NCBI GenBank assembly: GCA_963854835.1
Contig: OY978526.1
Location: 9,627,277 to 9,691,276 of the forward strand
Origin: Megamerina dolium
Taxonomy: Eukaryota; Arthropoda; Insecta; Diptera; Megamerinidae
Length of the DNA: 64,000 nt
Direction: 5' to 3'
In this document: positions 1-10,215 of the stretch, piece by piece
How positions within the stretch are numbered: position 1 is the stretch's first letter
Layout: every line of letters starts with the position of its first letter
Made by a program: the position numbers and the translations under genes
Notes under the pieces: generated by a model
Databases searched by the model: none
What the model was told of the DNA's origin: nothing
What the model saw: the letters and a program-made list of their open reading frames with translations, nothing else

Positions 1-80
1 TTGTTATGCATCAGCCGGGGATTGAACCATGACCTACAGATCAGAAGCCAAACACACTAACCACTGAGCTACGGCACCCA
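1..80 (-). mobile_element. tRNA-derived SINE, 5' head, cut by window edge
   Basis: Reading the minus strand from about position 80, this is the tRNA-like head of the SINE found complete at 3002-3350. It has an A-box-like GTAGCTCAGTGGTTAG and a B-box-like GGTTCAAT. The remainder lies left of the window. It is not called as a functional tRNA because the rest of the family continues into a non-tRNA body and the cloverleaf is imperfect. Confidence 0.75.
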
Positions 81-2155
81 CTATGGCAACTATATTGAAT
101 AATAAAATGAAGTTTTGTGAAAATTTTGTTTATTCCATACTTTTCTTATGGACTTATTGAATGGCTTGGGATTTATTTTCTCCAGTAATGGATTTGACAT
201 TTGGGAAAAATTTAGTAAAATTTTTGTTATACAGTTTTTGTGGTAATTTTTTCGAATTTTATTATTTTATTTCCATATCTGGTCTTGCAAATATTTTCTT
301 TGACGTACTTCTTGTTTTTCAAACCTAATTTTCTGACTGGTTAGTGACCAGCATATCTAGCTCCTTAGATAACTTTTCTAAATTCCAATATATCCGAATC
401 AAAAGAAGAAGAAGAAAAAATAAAACATTAGTTCTTTCCGAAATAGTCCTTATTGTCAGTCAGTCCTCCAAGAAGATATTTTATATATAACATGAATGCT
501 GATATATAAAACTTATACAAATTATATCGATGAATTAAAAATCATATCTCTGTTAAATAATACAAAATCTCATCAAATATGAGCTTCAATATTAAAGAAG
601 AATAAACTATTTTATGTCGTCATATCAATCAAATACTTTATCGACTTATTAATACTAAAAGTTTATATATACAAAGTTGTACAAAGTGTCATACTTGAGG
701 CAAAAATTTACAAACAAGCATTTACTTAAGAAAGATTTATTATTAGTGGTCTAGCTATATTATACAAAAAGACAAACTTTTATCTATATATACTACACTC
801 TATAGAGTAAATATTGATAATGTCTACAAGGCATTAAATGGTGTGTGTGTGTGTGTGTGTTGCTTGGTTGGTTATTTGGTTGACTTTGTGGTTAACATAT
901 TTGTTAACAAACAATTACAATATTATGATTATTATTAATTATTTGGAGTATTTATATAAATAAGAAAAAATTATTTACAAATTGTTATAGAAGAATAATA
1001 TTTGCTGTTAAATAAATATGAAAGATTATTAAATGATTCAAGAAAATTGAATTTTTACAAATCACCGGCATATATACTCTTATACATAAATATGATACAA
1101 ATAAGATGATAAGTTATTTACAGTAAAAAAAAATTTTTTTTTTTTTGATCGACTTAAAAATACAATGAATCTATAAATAATTTATAAACATAGTAATTTA
1201 TCGAACAAAGTACGTTCATCGATGATGAGAATATATACAAATAAAAATTTCTTCACGGTTAAACGATTTCATTAATACTACTTATGAGATTGTTATTTTA
1301 TTTTTATCCGTTTACTTGTGTGTTACTTTTGCATTTTCAACAATCCTACAATTTCCAATAGTATGGTGCATAACAACAACAAAAAACAAAAACCGAAGAT
1401 TGTTTTCTCTTAGTTTAAGCTAATAAAAATGAACTCATATTAAATATACAGTTTAAACCATACAAATATGTACATAAGAGTAGAGTACCACATGTTGAAT
1501 TATTCATAGAACAATAACAAAACAAAATATTTCATTTGTTAGAGTTTTCATATATTTAGCAAATAAATTTTAAAGCAATATAAGTGACAAGTAGATGTAA
1601 AATAGCTAAAAAAATTTAAAAGAAACTTAAATTAATACCTATAATATTGAATTAATCAAGATTATTGATTTCAAGAAATTAAATGCATTTCATTTTGTTG
1701 TCTTTATCATTAAATCATAAATGGTCAATGGCTATAGAATTAGTTTTTGGATTTATTCGAAAAATTTTGTATGTAATAATTTACAATAATTAAATGTTAC
1801 TCATACGCAAGATAGCATTTTGATTAAAATACAATATGTTAAGATGATTTTTACTCTTCTAACCTCCAAGAAAATGCGTAGTTTTAAAAAATACCCAACT
1901 GTACTCAACACTTTTGATGTATATATATATAACAGTTATAATCCATTATACTTATATACATACAAAAATATCAGCATAATAAGTGAATACACAAAATCAC
2001 AAATAATACATCAAAGCAACCACATAAATTAATGTGAGCTTTTCGAGGATACTGTAGTAAATTCTATATACTCTTTAATGTAGATGGAATTTAATGAAAA
2101 ACCAACCCTTATTATTTAGATAACACCCTTCTCCAAATCACCTACTCTCGATATA
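81..2155. other. AT-rich intergenic DNA, no gene seen
   Basis: About 2 kb of very AT-rich sequence with many stop codons in all frames. It has a (GT)n microsatellite at 841-861 and a poly(A)/poly(T) junction near 1126-1146. The longest open frames are low-complexity Tyr/Lys/Ile-rich peptides typical of chance reading. No splice-bounded exon, tRNA or transposon motif was recognised. Confidence 0.6.
841..861. repeat. (GT)n microsatellite
   Basis: About ten uninterrupted GT dinucleotides, a simple-sequence repeat of the kind common in fly intergenic DNA. Confidence 0.95.
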
Positions 2156-2218
2156 CGAGGGCGATCCCAGAACTACCCAAGCTAACGAAGAAAACAACAA
2201 ATTTGGGAAAATTTTTCT

Positions 2219-3635
2219 TTATTTCTCAACATAATCACCTTTTAGCTCTAAACACTTTTCCCAACGATATTCTATATCTTCGATATCCTGTTTATAGTAT
2301 GAACTGTCTAACTCATTAAAATAGCCATCTACCGCAAACTCCACGTCTTCATTGTTTGCAAATATTCTACCATCAAGCCATTTTTTCAAATTTGGAAATA
2401 GAAAATAATCCGAAGGAGCTAAATCTAGCGATTCAGGTGCATGCTGAAGCAATTGGAGCTTTAACTCATTGATTTTGACCATCGCAATGGCGGATGTGTG
2501 AACTGCTGCATTGTCTTCATGAAACAACACTCTTTTTTTCGCCAAATGCGGCGTTTTTTTTTTCCTTTAATTTCATCACTTAAACGCTGCAAAAAATTAG
2601 CATAATATTCGCTGTTGATTGTTTTTCTTTTCTGAAGATAATCAATAAAAATTATCCCATGTGCAACCCAAAAAACAGACGCCATAACCTGGCGTGCAGA
2701 TGGAACTGACTTCGCCTTCTTTGGGCACGCTTCTCCCCTTTCAGTTCACTGTTTTGACTGCTCCTTTGTCCCAGGTGTGAAATGGTGGACCCATATCTCA
2801 TCCATGGCTACGAATCGACGCAAAAACTCGGCTTTATTACTGTGCAACATCACCAAACACTTTATAGAAACATCTTCACGACGTTGTTTTTGTTCTATCG
2901 TGAGCAAACGCGGCACCCATCTTGCACACAGCTTTTTCAGCTCCAAATTTTCGGTCAATATACGATGTGTAGCACTTTATGAAATGCCTGTAATTTCACC
3001 TCAGTGCCGTAGCTCAGTGGTTAGTGTGTTGGCCTTCTGATCTATAGGTCGTGGTTCAATACCCGGCTGATGCATAATAAATTTAATACCGAAAAGATTT
3101 TTCTTTCGAATTGGCAATTCTTCCGACAGTAAGAACTTGCCATGAAAAAGCTTCTAAAAGAACTCTGTGACAAAGCTCAGAAAAAGGGATGCCACAATGG
3201 TTTTGCCGTTCGAAACCGGCTAAAATAAGTAGGTACCTTCTAATACTGTCCAAAATTTAACACGCACAACAGTAATGGAAGAGAAGCTCGGCCAATGAGC
3301 CCTTTGAGGCTTTAAGTGACACATATTTATATTTCTTTTTTTTTTTTTTTTGTAATTACACCTAGGTCACGCATCTTCAGCCGGCGATCATTCAATAAAA
3401 TTTTGTGGATTTTCTTAACCGTTTCTTGCGTGGCCACCTCAATTGGTCGACCACTACGGTGTTCGTCTTGGCAGCTCGGACGACCTCGTTTAAACTCTGC
3501 CACCCAACATTTTATGGTTGTAAATGAAGAAGCAGACTCCCCGAGAGTAGAATCTAGTTCGGCTATAATATTCGTTGGACTGTGATCTTTCAAATAAAAA
3601 TATTGAATTACATAACGTTGACCAATTTTGTCCAT
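2219..3635 (-). pseudogene. mariner transposase, broken by frameshifts and a SINE
   Basis: The minus-strand reading begins MDKIGQRYVIQYFYLK, a mariner N-terminal helix-turn-helix domain ending in a HRSGRPIEVAT linker. After the SINE the gene resumes at LELKKLCARWVPRLLT, then the catalytic blocks AMDEIWVHH, HEDNAAVHTSA and SLDLAPSDYFLFPNLKKWL, and finishes LKGDYVEK at 2219. All three acidic positions of the DD34D triad are still Asp. The pieces lie in different frames and the insert splits the DNA-binding half from the catalytic half, so no functional enzyme is expected. The normal length for the family is about 345 residues. Confidence 0.9.
3002..3350 (+). mobile_element. tRNA-derived SINE, full length, inside mariner
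   Basis: A 349-bp SINE. The head (3004-3075) resembles a tRNA gene with an A box (TAGCTCAGTGG, 3010-3020) and a B box (GGTTCAATACC, 3053-3063), the internal RNA polymerase III promoter used by SINEs. A unique body of about 250 bp follows, then a T-rich tail ending in a run of T. It is flanked by 13-bp target duplications TGTAATTTCACCT (2989-3001) and TGTAATTACACCT (3351-3363), with one mismatch. Other copies are at 1-80 and 18961-19351, with partial relatives near 39.6-40.3 kb. Confidence 0.9.
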
Positions 3636-3814
3636 GTTTACAAATTCACTGAGGTCGTTAACTTTCGATGGCTCAAAAAAAAAAAAATACTAAACAACGT
3701 TTCGTCTTGAAACTTAAACTGTTTTATAAGGTTGCCGCTTTTCACCAAAGTAATTTTTTTCAAACTACTGCCGTGATCTATATGTCAGGTCGGGTAGTTC
3801 TGGGACCGCCCGCG

Positions 3815-4423
3815 TATATGTAGTATATACATACCGACTAGACGCCTTTTATTAAACATTTTTAATTAAATTTACTTTATTATTTTAAATAAATAGAACA
3901 TATTATGTATTTTATTTACAATCAATTTATGTAAATATATATATATATATATATATGTAGCTGATTTAAATATATCCTTTCATATTTAAATGGTCATAAT
4001 TGTGTAAATAGGTATGTATATATAAAAAAAATATGTATTATTAAATAAAAATAATTGAACTGTTAATATTGAAATAAATTGACACCATATTGTGTCGAAT
4101 CTATGTATGTATACATCACATCATTGCGACTTTTTACAATTGAATGCATATGTGGCAATTAAAATATGTAGGTATTTGCTGCCATATGATTATGGATTCA
4201 GTACAGTAGATTGTATGATTTATATGTAATATGATTGATGCATTGATGTTGAATGCTTTTACACTTGTCGTGTTACATTCGGAAATGGCAATTATAATTT
4301 TTAAAATAACAAATATGTGCAATTAAATGTCATTTTATTTTATTTTACACTTTTCGCAAAAATTATTACTTATCGTACTAGAACGAAATTTTAATAAAAT
4401 ATCATAGATCATTATGATACAAA
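3815..4423. other. AT-rich spacer with (AT)n microsatellite
   Basis: About 600 bp without a recognisable gene. An (AT)n run lies at 3935-3956. A short minus-strand frame near 4134-4322 is Ile/His-rich and looks like chance. Confidence 0.6.
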
Positions 4424-5720
4424 AAAAATCTCCTTACAGTCGGCTGGGGCCGACCAAACTATACCCTGCATATGTAGATTTATATATAAAAAGTTTACTC
4501 GAATATCCAACTTTTCTTTTATTTCCACTTTTCGAGAAACAATTTTTGCATATACTACTAATTTACACCCGAAATATGGTTGACTTTGACGAAGTAAAAG
4601 GATTTTAAGATAATTCCGAGGCTTAGTATGGGAGCTATATAAAAAGTGGGCGTGGCTTACCACTTTCTAGTAAATCCAATTAATTTTTCAATGTTAATCC
4701 ACACCTTAAATTTGGTGTCCTACGTTGAATAGTTTCTAAGTTATGGTGGTTAACATTTTTGTTTAATTTCCTCAACTTTGTATGGGAGCCCCAATAAGAA
4801 GTGGGCGTGGTACGCTGATTTTTCGCCAGATTATTTCCGAATACGATATTAATTTAAGTGTCAATTATGGTTATTGTAGACATAAGATTGCCTAAGTTAC
4901 AGCTGTTTTAATTTAAAATTTGTATGGGGGCTACGATAAACACTGGGCGTGGTGCGCCCATTTTCTGTGAGCCTAGTTGCTCGTACAATACTAATCCACA
5001 CCTTAAATCTCGTTATTATACGCTGAATAGTTTGCAAGTTATAACCGGTAACATTTTTTTTAATTTCCGCAACTTTGTATGGGAGACCCAAAAAGGAGTG
5101 GGCGTGGCACATTGATTTTCTGCCATATCATTTCCGACTACCGTGTTAATCTAAGTGTCAATTATGGTTATTCTAGACAGAAGATTGTAGAAGTTACAGC
5201 TGTTTCAATTTAAAAGAAGTACAGACACTTTGTATGGGAGCTACGCTAGAAAGTAGGCGTGGCTCACCCACTTTTGGCGAGGTTATATAGTAGTATAATA
5301 TAACTCTATGTGCGAAATATTGTTGTCCCAAGTGGTATATTGTGTGAGTTATAGCAAGTTAAAGATTTTGAAAATTTTGAGGTTAGTCGCTTTGAATGCT
5401 TGGTGTGGGCGTGGTTATTGACCGATCATGCCCAATATCAATCCCCTCCGTACCCTTGGATCATAGGTTACTTGTGCCAAATTTCATCGAAATAGCTCAA
5501 TATTTACTCAAGTTATCGTGCGAACCAGCCAGGTGACAGACAGACGGACGGACGGACGGACGGACGGACGGACGGACGGACGGACATCGTTAAATCGAAA
5601 ATTTAATCGACGCTGATCACGAATATATATCCATGTCTATATCTCCGGAGATTCCTTCAAGTGGACACAAACATCTGACCGAAATGAATATACCATGCAT
5701 ATTGCATTATGCAGGGTATA
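4424..5720 (+). repeat. mini-me-like GC-box repeat element, copy A
   Basis: A 1.3-kb interspersed repeat. The left end carries a hairpin with stem GTCGGC/GCCGAC (4439-4454). The interior is an array of about 150-bp units, each with a line such as TATGGGAGC followed by GGGCGTGG. These boxes start at 4648, 4803, 4945, 5100, 5255 (variant AGGCGTGG) and 5407. A GGAC microsatellite follows (5537-5585), then a conserved stretch, and a terminal hairpin with 13-bp arms TATACCATGCATA and TATGCAGGGTATA (5689-5720). The GTCY microsatellite next to a conserved core and a TA run recalls the mini-me elements described in dipterans; that link is from memory of the family. This is the shortest of four copies. 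Confidence 0.85.
5537..5585 (+). repeat. (GGAC)n microsatellite in repeat copy A
   Basis: About eleven GGAC units preceded by GACAGACAGAC, at the same place in all four copies of the GC-box repeat, with different unit numbers in each. Confidence 0.95.
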
Positions 5721-6055
5721 ATAAATGAATGTGGTTAAAAATATTTCACGACATATGCATATGTATATAAAAATAAGAAGACAAGTGAAAATACATGTGT
5801 GCATAAATACAGCATATATCCATAATTTCTTCATAATGTCTATGTTTTCTTACTTTTACTCATGCGTCTTCAGTTTATTGCGAATATACGAATAATGCTA
5901 GCAGTAAAATTATGACAGTAAGTATAAAGAGAGCTTCTTAATAAATAAAATAATATTTTTGCATTCTTCACACAATATGGTTCCTAGTACATAAAAATAT
6001 AAAAATCTTCAGAGTTATGGTATTCATATTTAAAAATTGAAAAACTCGTTAATGA
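5721..6055. other. AT-rich spacer, nothing recognised
   Basis: About 330 bp between repeat copy A and the jockey LINE. No coding exon, RNA gene or inverted repeat was seen. Confidence 0.6.
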
Positions 6056-7860
6056 AAAGCGCCGGCGTAGAAGAGAATGGCAGACATGCCGGTCACTTGC
6101 ATCAAAACAAAGACTTAAGTGTGCTGAAAGAAAGCTCTGAAAGAAGCATTAAAACAGGATGAGGTATTTGAACAGCTAAAGTATATCGAAAAGCTTTCTC
6201 CTATGACTACCAAAACAAATTCGCTTTGGAACTTTTACAAAAAGCTGAAAACGTCACTTGATGCAGAATTTCCAATCAGAAATCATATCGGAAATTGGTC
6301 ACGCACTGAAGAAGAAAAAGCCAACACATTTGCTATACATTTATGTAATGTGTTTCAGCCCAATCCGCCCGCAAATGACTTTCGAATCCCTCCACATAGC
6401 ACTGCAACTAGTGGCTTCACTCCCCTCAAAATATCATCCAAAGAAATCAACGAGATTATTAAGTACCAGCTTATTCCAAAGAAAGCTGCTGGTTTCGATG
6501 GCATCACACCAAAAATGCTAATTGAAATTCCAACGGCAGCTGTATTATTTTTAGTGGTTTTGTTTAATGCAATGCTAAAACTGGGCTACTTTCCTAACCA
6601 ATGGAAAAAATCACAACTAACAATGATCCTAAAGCCAGGAAAAGAGAAAACATTGCCGTCATCCTACAGACCCATAAGCTTGCTACCATGTCTCTTAAAA
6701 TTATTTGAAAAACTGCTGTTAGCCAAACTCAGACCTCATCTTGAAGAACATGACATAATTCCTCAGCACCAATTTGGATTTCACGAAAAACATGGGACGA
6801 TCGAGCTGGTCAACAGAATTACCAATGAGATACGGAAAGCATTTGAATACAAAGAGTATTGTTCAGCTATATTCCTCGATGTTGCTCAGGCATTTGATAG
6901 AGTGTGGCATGAAGGGCTAAAGTATAAAATAAGAAAACTTCTACCAGAAAGCTCCCACCAAATACTGGAATCATACCTAGATAACCGTCGTTTTGTTGTA
7001 AAATATAAAGACTTTTCCACAGAAGAATTCAATATCAAAGCCGGAGTTCCACGCTCTTGGCCCCATTCTATATGTATTATATACTTCCGATCTACAACAA
7101 CAGATGCACGGTTGTTGACATCTACATATGCTGACGATACTGCTATTCTAAGCCGTAATCGAAACCCAATTAAGGCATCCACAGATTTAGGGGAGCATTT
7201 AGTACTTGTTGAAAAATGGTTATCTAACTGGCGCATAAAAGTTAATGAGTCCAAATGTAAACATATAACGTTCACACTTAACAAAAACACATGCCCGACA
7301 GTTACACTAAATAATATCGCCATAACTCATACAAATGAAGTCACCTACCTAGGGATACACTTAGATAGACGGCTTACATGGCGCAAGCACATCGAAGCAA
7401 AAAGAACTGAGATGAAATTAAAAGCTTCTTGTCTGCACTGGCTCATCAATTTCAAATCACCATTAAACTTGAAATACAAGGTCCTACTGTACAACAGCAT
7501 AATAAAGCCAATTTGGAGTTACTGGTGCACCATGATATATTAGAAATGAATGTATACACAATGACTTAAATATCCCAATGGTAGAAATTGAAATTAAAAA
7601 TACTAGACAAAAATATACTAGACGATTACAAAGACATCCAAACACACTAGCAAGAACCTTGCTCAATATCTGCTATACTTCGCGCCTTCGAAGAAAGGAC
7701 CTGCTAGCCTTCCAATAAAAAGAAGAGCATCGTACAAAAAACATTGCTCTAGATAATAAGGAGCTACTGTTGTTGAATTAGATTAAGATTTTAAAACTTA
7801 TTGTTAGATTCTTTAGGAATAGATTCAATAAATAAAGAAAATGTATAATAAAAAAAAAAT
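6056..7860 (+). mobile_element. 5'-truncated jockey-clade LINE
   Basis: A non-LTR retrotransposon fragment of about 1.8 kb holding the reverse transcriptase part of ORF2, with no ORF1 or endonuclease. It opens inside ORF2: RRRREWQTCRSLASKQRLKC, then a frameshift into the long open frame at 6203. It ends after AATAAATAAAG and an A-rich tail near 7848-7860. Loss of the 5' side with a retained poly(A) end is the usual result of incomplete target-primed reverse transcription. I did not find a clear target-site duplication. Confidence 0.88.
6203..7543 (+). pseudogene. jockey-type reverse transcriptase, partial ORF2
   Basis: A 446-codon frame with the ordered reverse transcriptase blocks of jockey-clade LINEs: KKAAGFDGITPKML, SSYRPISLLPCLLKLFEKLL, HQFGFHEKHGTIELV, the catalytic motif A FLDVAQAFDRVWH (about residue 224), motif C TYADDTAIL (YADD at about residue 309), WLSNWRIKVNESKCKHITFT and the thumb-region YLGIHLDRRLTWRKHI. 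The primer-grip-side block after motif B is damaged: AGVPRSWPHS stands where the family has a GVPQGS-type run, with a short deletion. The frame stops at 7543 in the middle of the C-terminal region, and downstream remnants are in other frames. Catalytic Asp residues remain, but the gene is truncated and dead. Confidence 0.9.
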
Positions 7861-7978
7861 ACTTCAAAATATCTGATAATATCAAAAAAAAAAAAAAAAA
7901 CTAAAAAACAATAATGACGAAGATGTTTTATTAACGATATGAAAATATATGTGAAATGCACATTTTAACAATACATTA

Positions 7979-8344
7979 TGTCAAATAAGTACCCGGAAAC
8001 CGGAAATTCTCATTTTTAATTTTCCCTCTGAGAATATTTCAAAAAAAATGTTTTCCCAGATTGCCACAACTGTCAGCCACTATTCTGTGAATTTTTATTG
8101 CTATGTGTCATTTAGTTTGGTTACGGCGTCATTAGGAACAAGTCAACCTTTTGTGTGCCTTGCCATTTTTACTATGGATAAAAATATCGAACAAAGAGTT
8201 TGTGTGAAATTTTTGTGTGTTTCAAACGAAATTTCTTGTGCCAAAACGTTGGAAATGTTGAAAAAAACATTTGGTGATTCAACCATGTCGAAAAAAAATT
8301 TCATAGTGGCGGTACAATTAATATACTATAGTCCTAATAGATGA
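7979..8344 (+). mobile_element. mariner 5'-end fragment (another subfamily)
   Basis: This starts after a TA (7977-7978) with a mariner-like terminal sequence, GTCAAATAAGTACCCGGA, then an untranslated leader and an ATG at 8174. The reading MDKNIEQRVCVKFLCVSNE is the N-terminal helix-turn-helix start of a mariner transposase, followed by TLEMLKKTFGDSTMSKKNF. Homology stops at about 8320, so the element is a 5' fragment. It differs from the other mariners here, implying at least four mariner lineages in 64 kb. Confidence 0.7.
8174..8344 (+). pseudogene. mariner transposase N-terminal fragment
   Basis: About 57 codons starting MDKNIEQRVCVKF, matching the first helix-turn-helix of Mos1-type transposases. 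The C-terminal catalytic domain is missing and the last residues (VAVQLIYYSPNR) no longer look like the family. It cannot encode an active enzyme. Confidence 0.65.
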
Positions 8345-9147
8345 ATTCCGCTTCTATAGATCCTGAAAAATAGAGGAATGAAAAGTTCAAAAAAAAAAAA
8401 ACCTATTAGCAAGAGAAATCGCAGGTACTTTTTTATAGATTTTTTTTTTTTTAGCTTTTCAATGCATGAACATGTATGGAATAGTATTAAATTATTAATC
8501 AGGATCATCAACTGAATCGATATAAATGTTTCTGTCTATTTATTCGACTATTTTTGTAGACAAAATATTATTTAAACATGACTTAATTCAAGTACATTCT
8601 ACAGTACAATCCACTGCCTTGGATAAGTTGTAATTCACTCTGACGGTTTTGTCTCTGGCACTAATTTGATGAACTCTAAGTGTCATCTATCAGTGTTTTG
8701 TAACTGTTTGCATCTGTCTGTCTATCATAGTTTAAATACTTTAAACTCATCGATATTAACAAAATTAATTCATTTTGATTACTTTTTTTTTTTTTTTTTT
8801 TAATTCCAATATTCCAATGTTTATGCTTGAAATATATCAAATATATTCGTATGTAATTATGAAAGTTTTATTATATCAAGCTATCGAGAATTTCATTAAA
8901 AAAATCACTCAACTCATTACAATATCGAAAGAACTTTTAGCGATACCTTTTTAAATGTCAACATAACAATTTCTAATTTCTTTTCGCTTGCAATTATTAG
9001 TTACATTCATAATGTTTTTCTTTTTGTACCTTGTTTACAGAGGATTTTCTCTAGGCATGTGCTTTTTGGTTATACGAAATTATTTAGGTAGTTGAAAACT
9101 TTTATTTTATTCATAGGCAATATATTAATTCAGTGTACACATGTATA
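8345..9147. other. AT-rich spacer, no gene seen
   Basis: About 800 bp with several poly(A) and poly(T) tracts (around 8388, 8437 and 8785). No exon, RNA gene or transposon end was recognised. Confidence 0.6.
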
Positions 9148-10215
9148 AGGTCTAGTAAAAAGAAATCCATTATTTGTGCATTAAATTGAAGGTTTTATTT
9201 AGCATAGTTAGAATGATCCGATTTCGGTCAAATATATACCTTTTTGTTCGATAACTTGTTTCTATTTTGAAGGCAATTTCATAATGCCACTCTCATAGAA
9301 ACCCTCGTCCCTTCACAAGCTTCTCTTGAGGCGAATTTTTCACCAGCATTATCATTCGCCATAGACAGGAACAGGTAGTAATCACTTCTTCTGGCGAGTC
9401 ACTATCGATGTGTGTGGTCTGGCGTTGTCCTGATGGAACACAATTCCTCTCCTATTGGCCAAAGCTGACCGTTTCTGGGCGATTGCTTCCTTCAAACGGT
9501 CAAATTGTTGACAGTACAGGTCCGAATTAAGAGTTTAGCCATAGGGGAGCAGCTTATAGTAGATGATTCCGTGCCAATCCCACCAAACTCATAGCAAAAT
9601 CTTCCTGACCGTCAATCCTGGCTTGACCATCGTTTGCGCCGGCTCACCGCGATTCGACCAAGACCGTTTTCGCTTGACTTTGTCGTAAGTGACCCTCTTT
9701 TCATCACCAGTAACCATCCGATTCAGAAATGGATTGATTTTGTTGCGAATCAGCAGCGATTCGCAAATGGAAATTCGGTCCATGAGGTTTTTGTTGCATT
9801 AACTCGTGTGGCACCCATACATCGAGCTTCTTTTTGTATCCAGCCTTATTTAAATGGTTCCCAACGGTTTTTTTTTGTGCAAAGTTTAGCTCCTGGGCAA
9901 TAGAAGCACTGCTTACATGACGGTTAGACTCATTACCGGAACGGAATCAACGAAACCAAAATTGCACATGATTGGCTATTACAGTATCAGAACCATAAAC
10001 CATAAACCATTCACATTTTCCGCCACATTTTTCAGAAAAACTGTAAAATATGGCGTATTTTCTTTTTACTGGGGTCCATCTTTCACGCGTGCTCACGCAA
10101 TACTGAATCAAGTTTATTTAGTACGAAATCCTATCTTTCTAACGCCATCTAGCGAGATACAGATTACTAAAGCCATCTATTGGCAAAATAATGGATTTCT
10201 TTTTACTACACCTGA
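9148..10215 (-). mobile_element. mellifera-type mariner, internally deleted
   Basis: Ends match as inverted repeats, both containing GTAAAAAGAAATCCATTATT, with TA-rich flanks. The same ends occur at 18337-19990 and 44085-44358. The 1.07-kb length is about 200 bp short of the other copy (about 1.25 kb without its SINE); the missing part lies in the N-terminal half of the transposase. Confidence 0.85.
9208..10079 (-). pseudogene. mellifera-type mariner transposase, broken
   Basis: The minus-strand start at 10079 reads MDPSKKKIRHIL, then is soon broken by stops. The middle piece MDRISICESLLIRNKINPFL leads into MVTGDEKRVTYD with the first catalytic Asp, then KRKRSWSNRGEPAQTMVKPG. The C-terminal part (GFYESGIMKLPSK, stop, KQVIEQKGIYLTEIGSF) ends at 9208. 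It resembles the mellifera subfamily, whose honeybee member is best known. Multiple stops and an internal deletion make it inactive. Confidence 0.85.

Larger units (their letters stand above)
2156..3814 (-). mobile_element. mariner element (irritans-like), interrupted by a SINE
   Basis: A mariner family transposon flanked by TA dinucleotides (2154-2155 and 3815-3816). The ends match as inverted repeats of roughly 23 bp: the left end reads CGAGGGCGATCCCAGAACTA and the right end, reverse-complemented, CGCGGGCGGTCCCAGAACTA. The element spans 1659 bp. Removing the SINE and one target duplication (about 362 bp) leaves about 1.3 kb, the normal mariner length. The transposase runs leftwards and is broken. 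Confidence 0.9.

Noticed and set aside
3004..3075. Functional tRNA gene
   Set aside because: The A and B boxes are clear, but the sequence continues into a shared non-tRNA body, has target duplications, and recurs at other sites. It is a SINE head.
4414..4608. Host protein gene inside repeat copy A
   Set aside because: The frame lies within a dispersed repeat found four times and has no known domain or splice context.
4424..5720. Helitron identity for the GC-box element
   Set aside because: One end hairpin is suggestive, but I could not find the expected TC start and CTRR end at matching positions in all copies.
6886..7323. 145-residue minus-strand protein
   Set aside because: It is the antisense shadow of the LINE reverse transcriptase.
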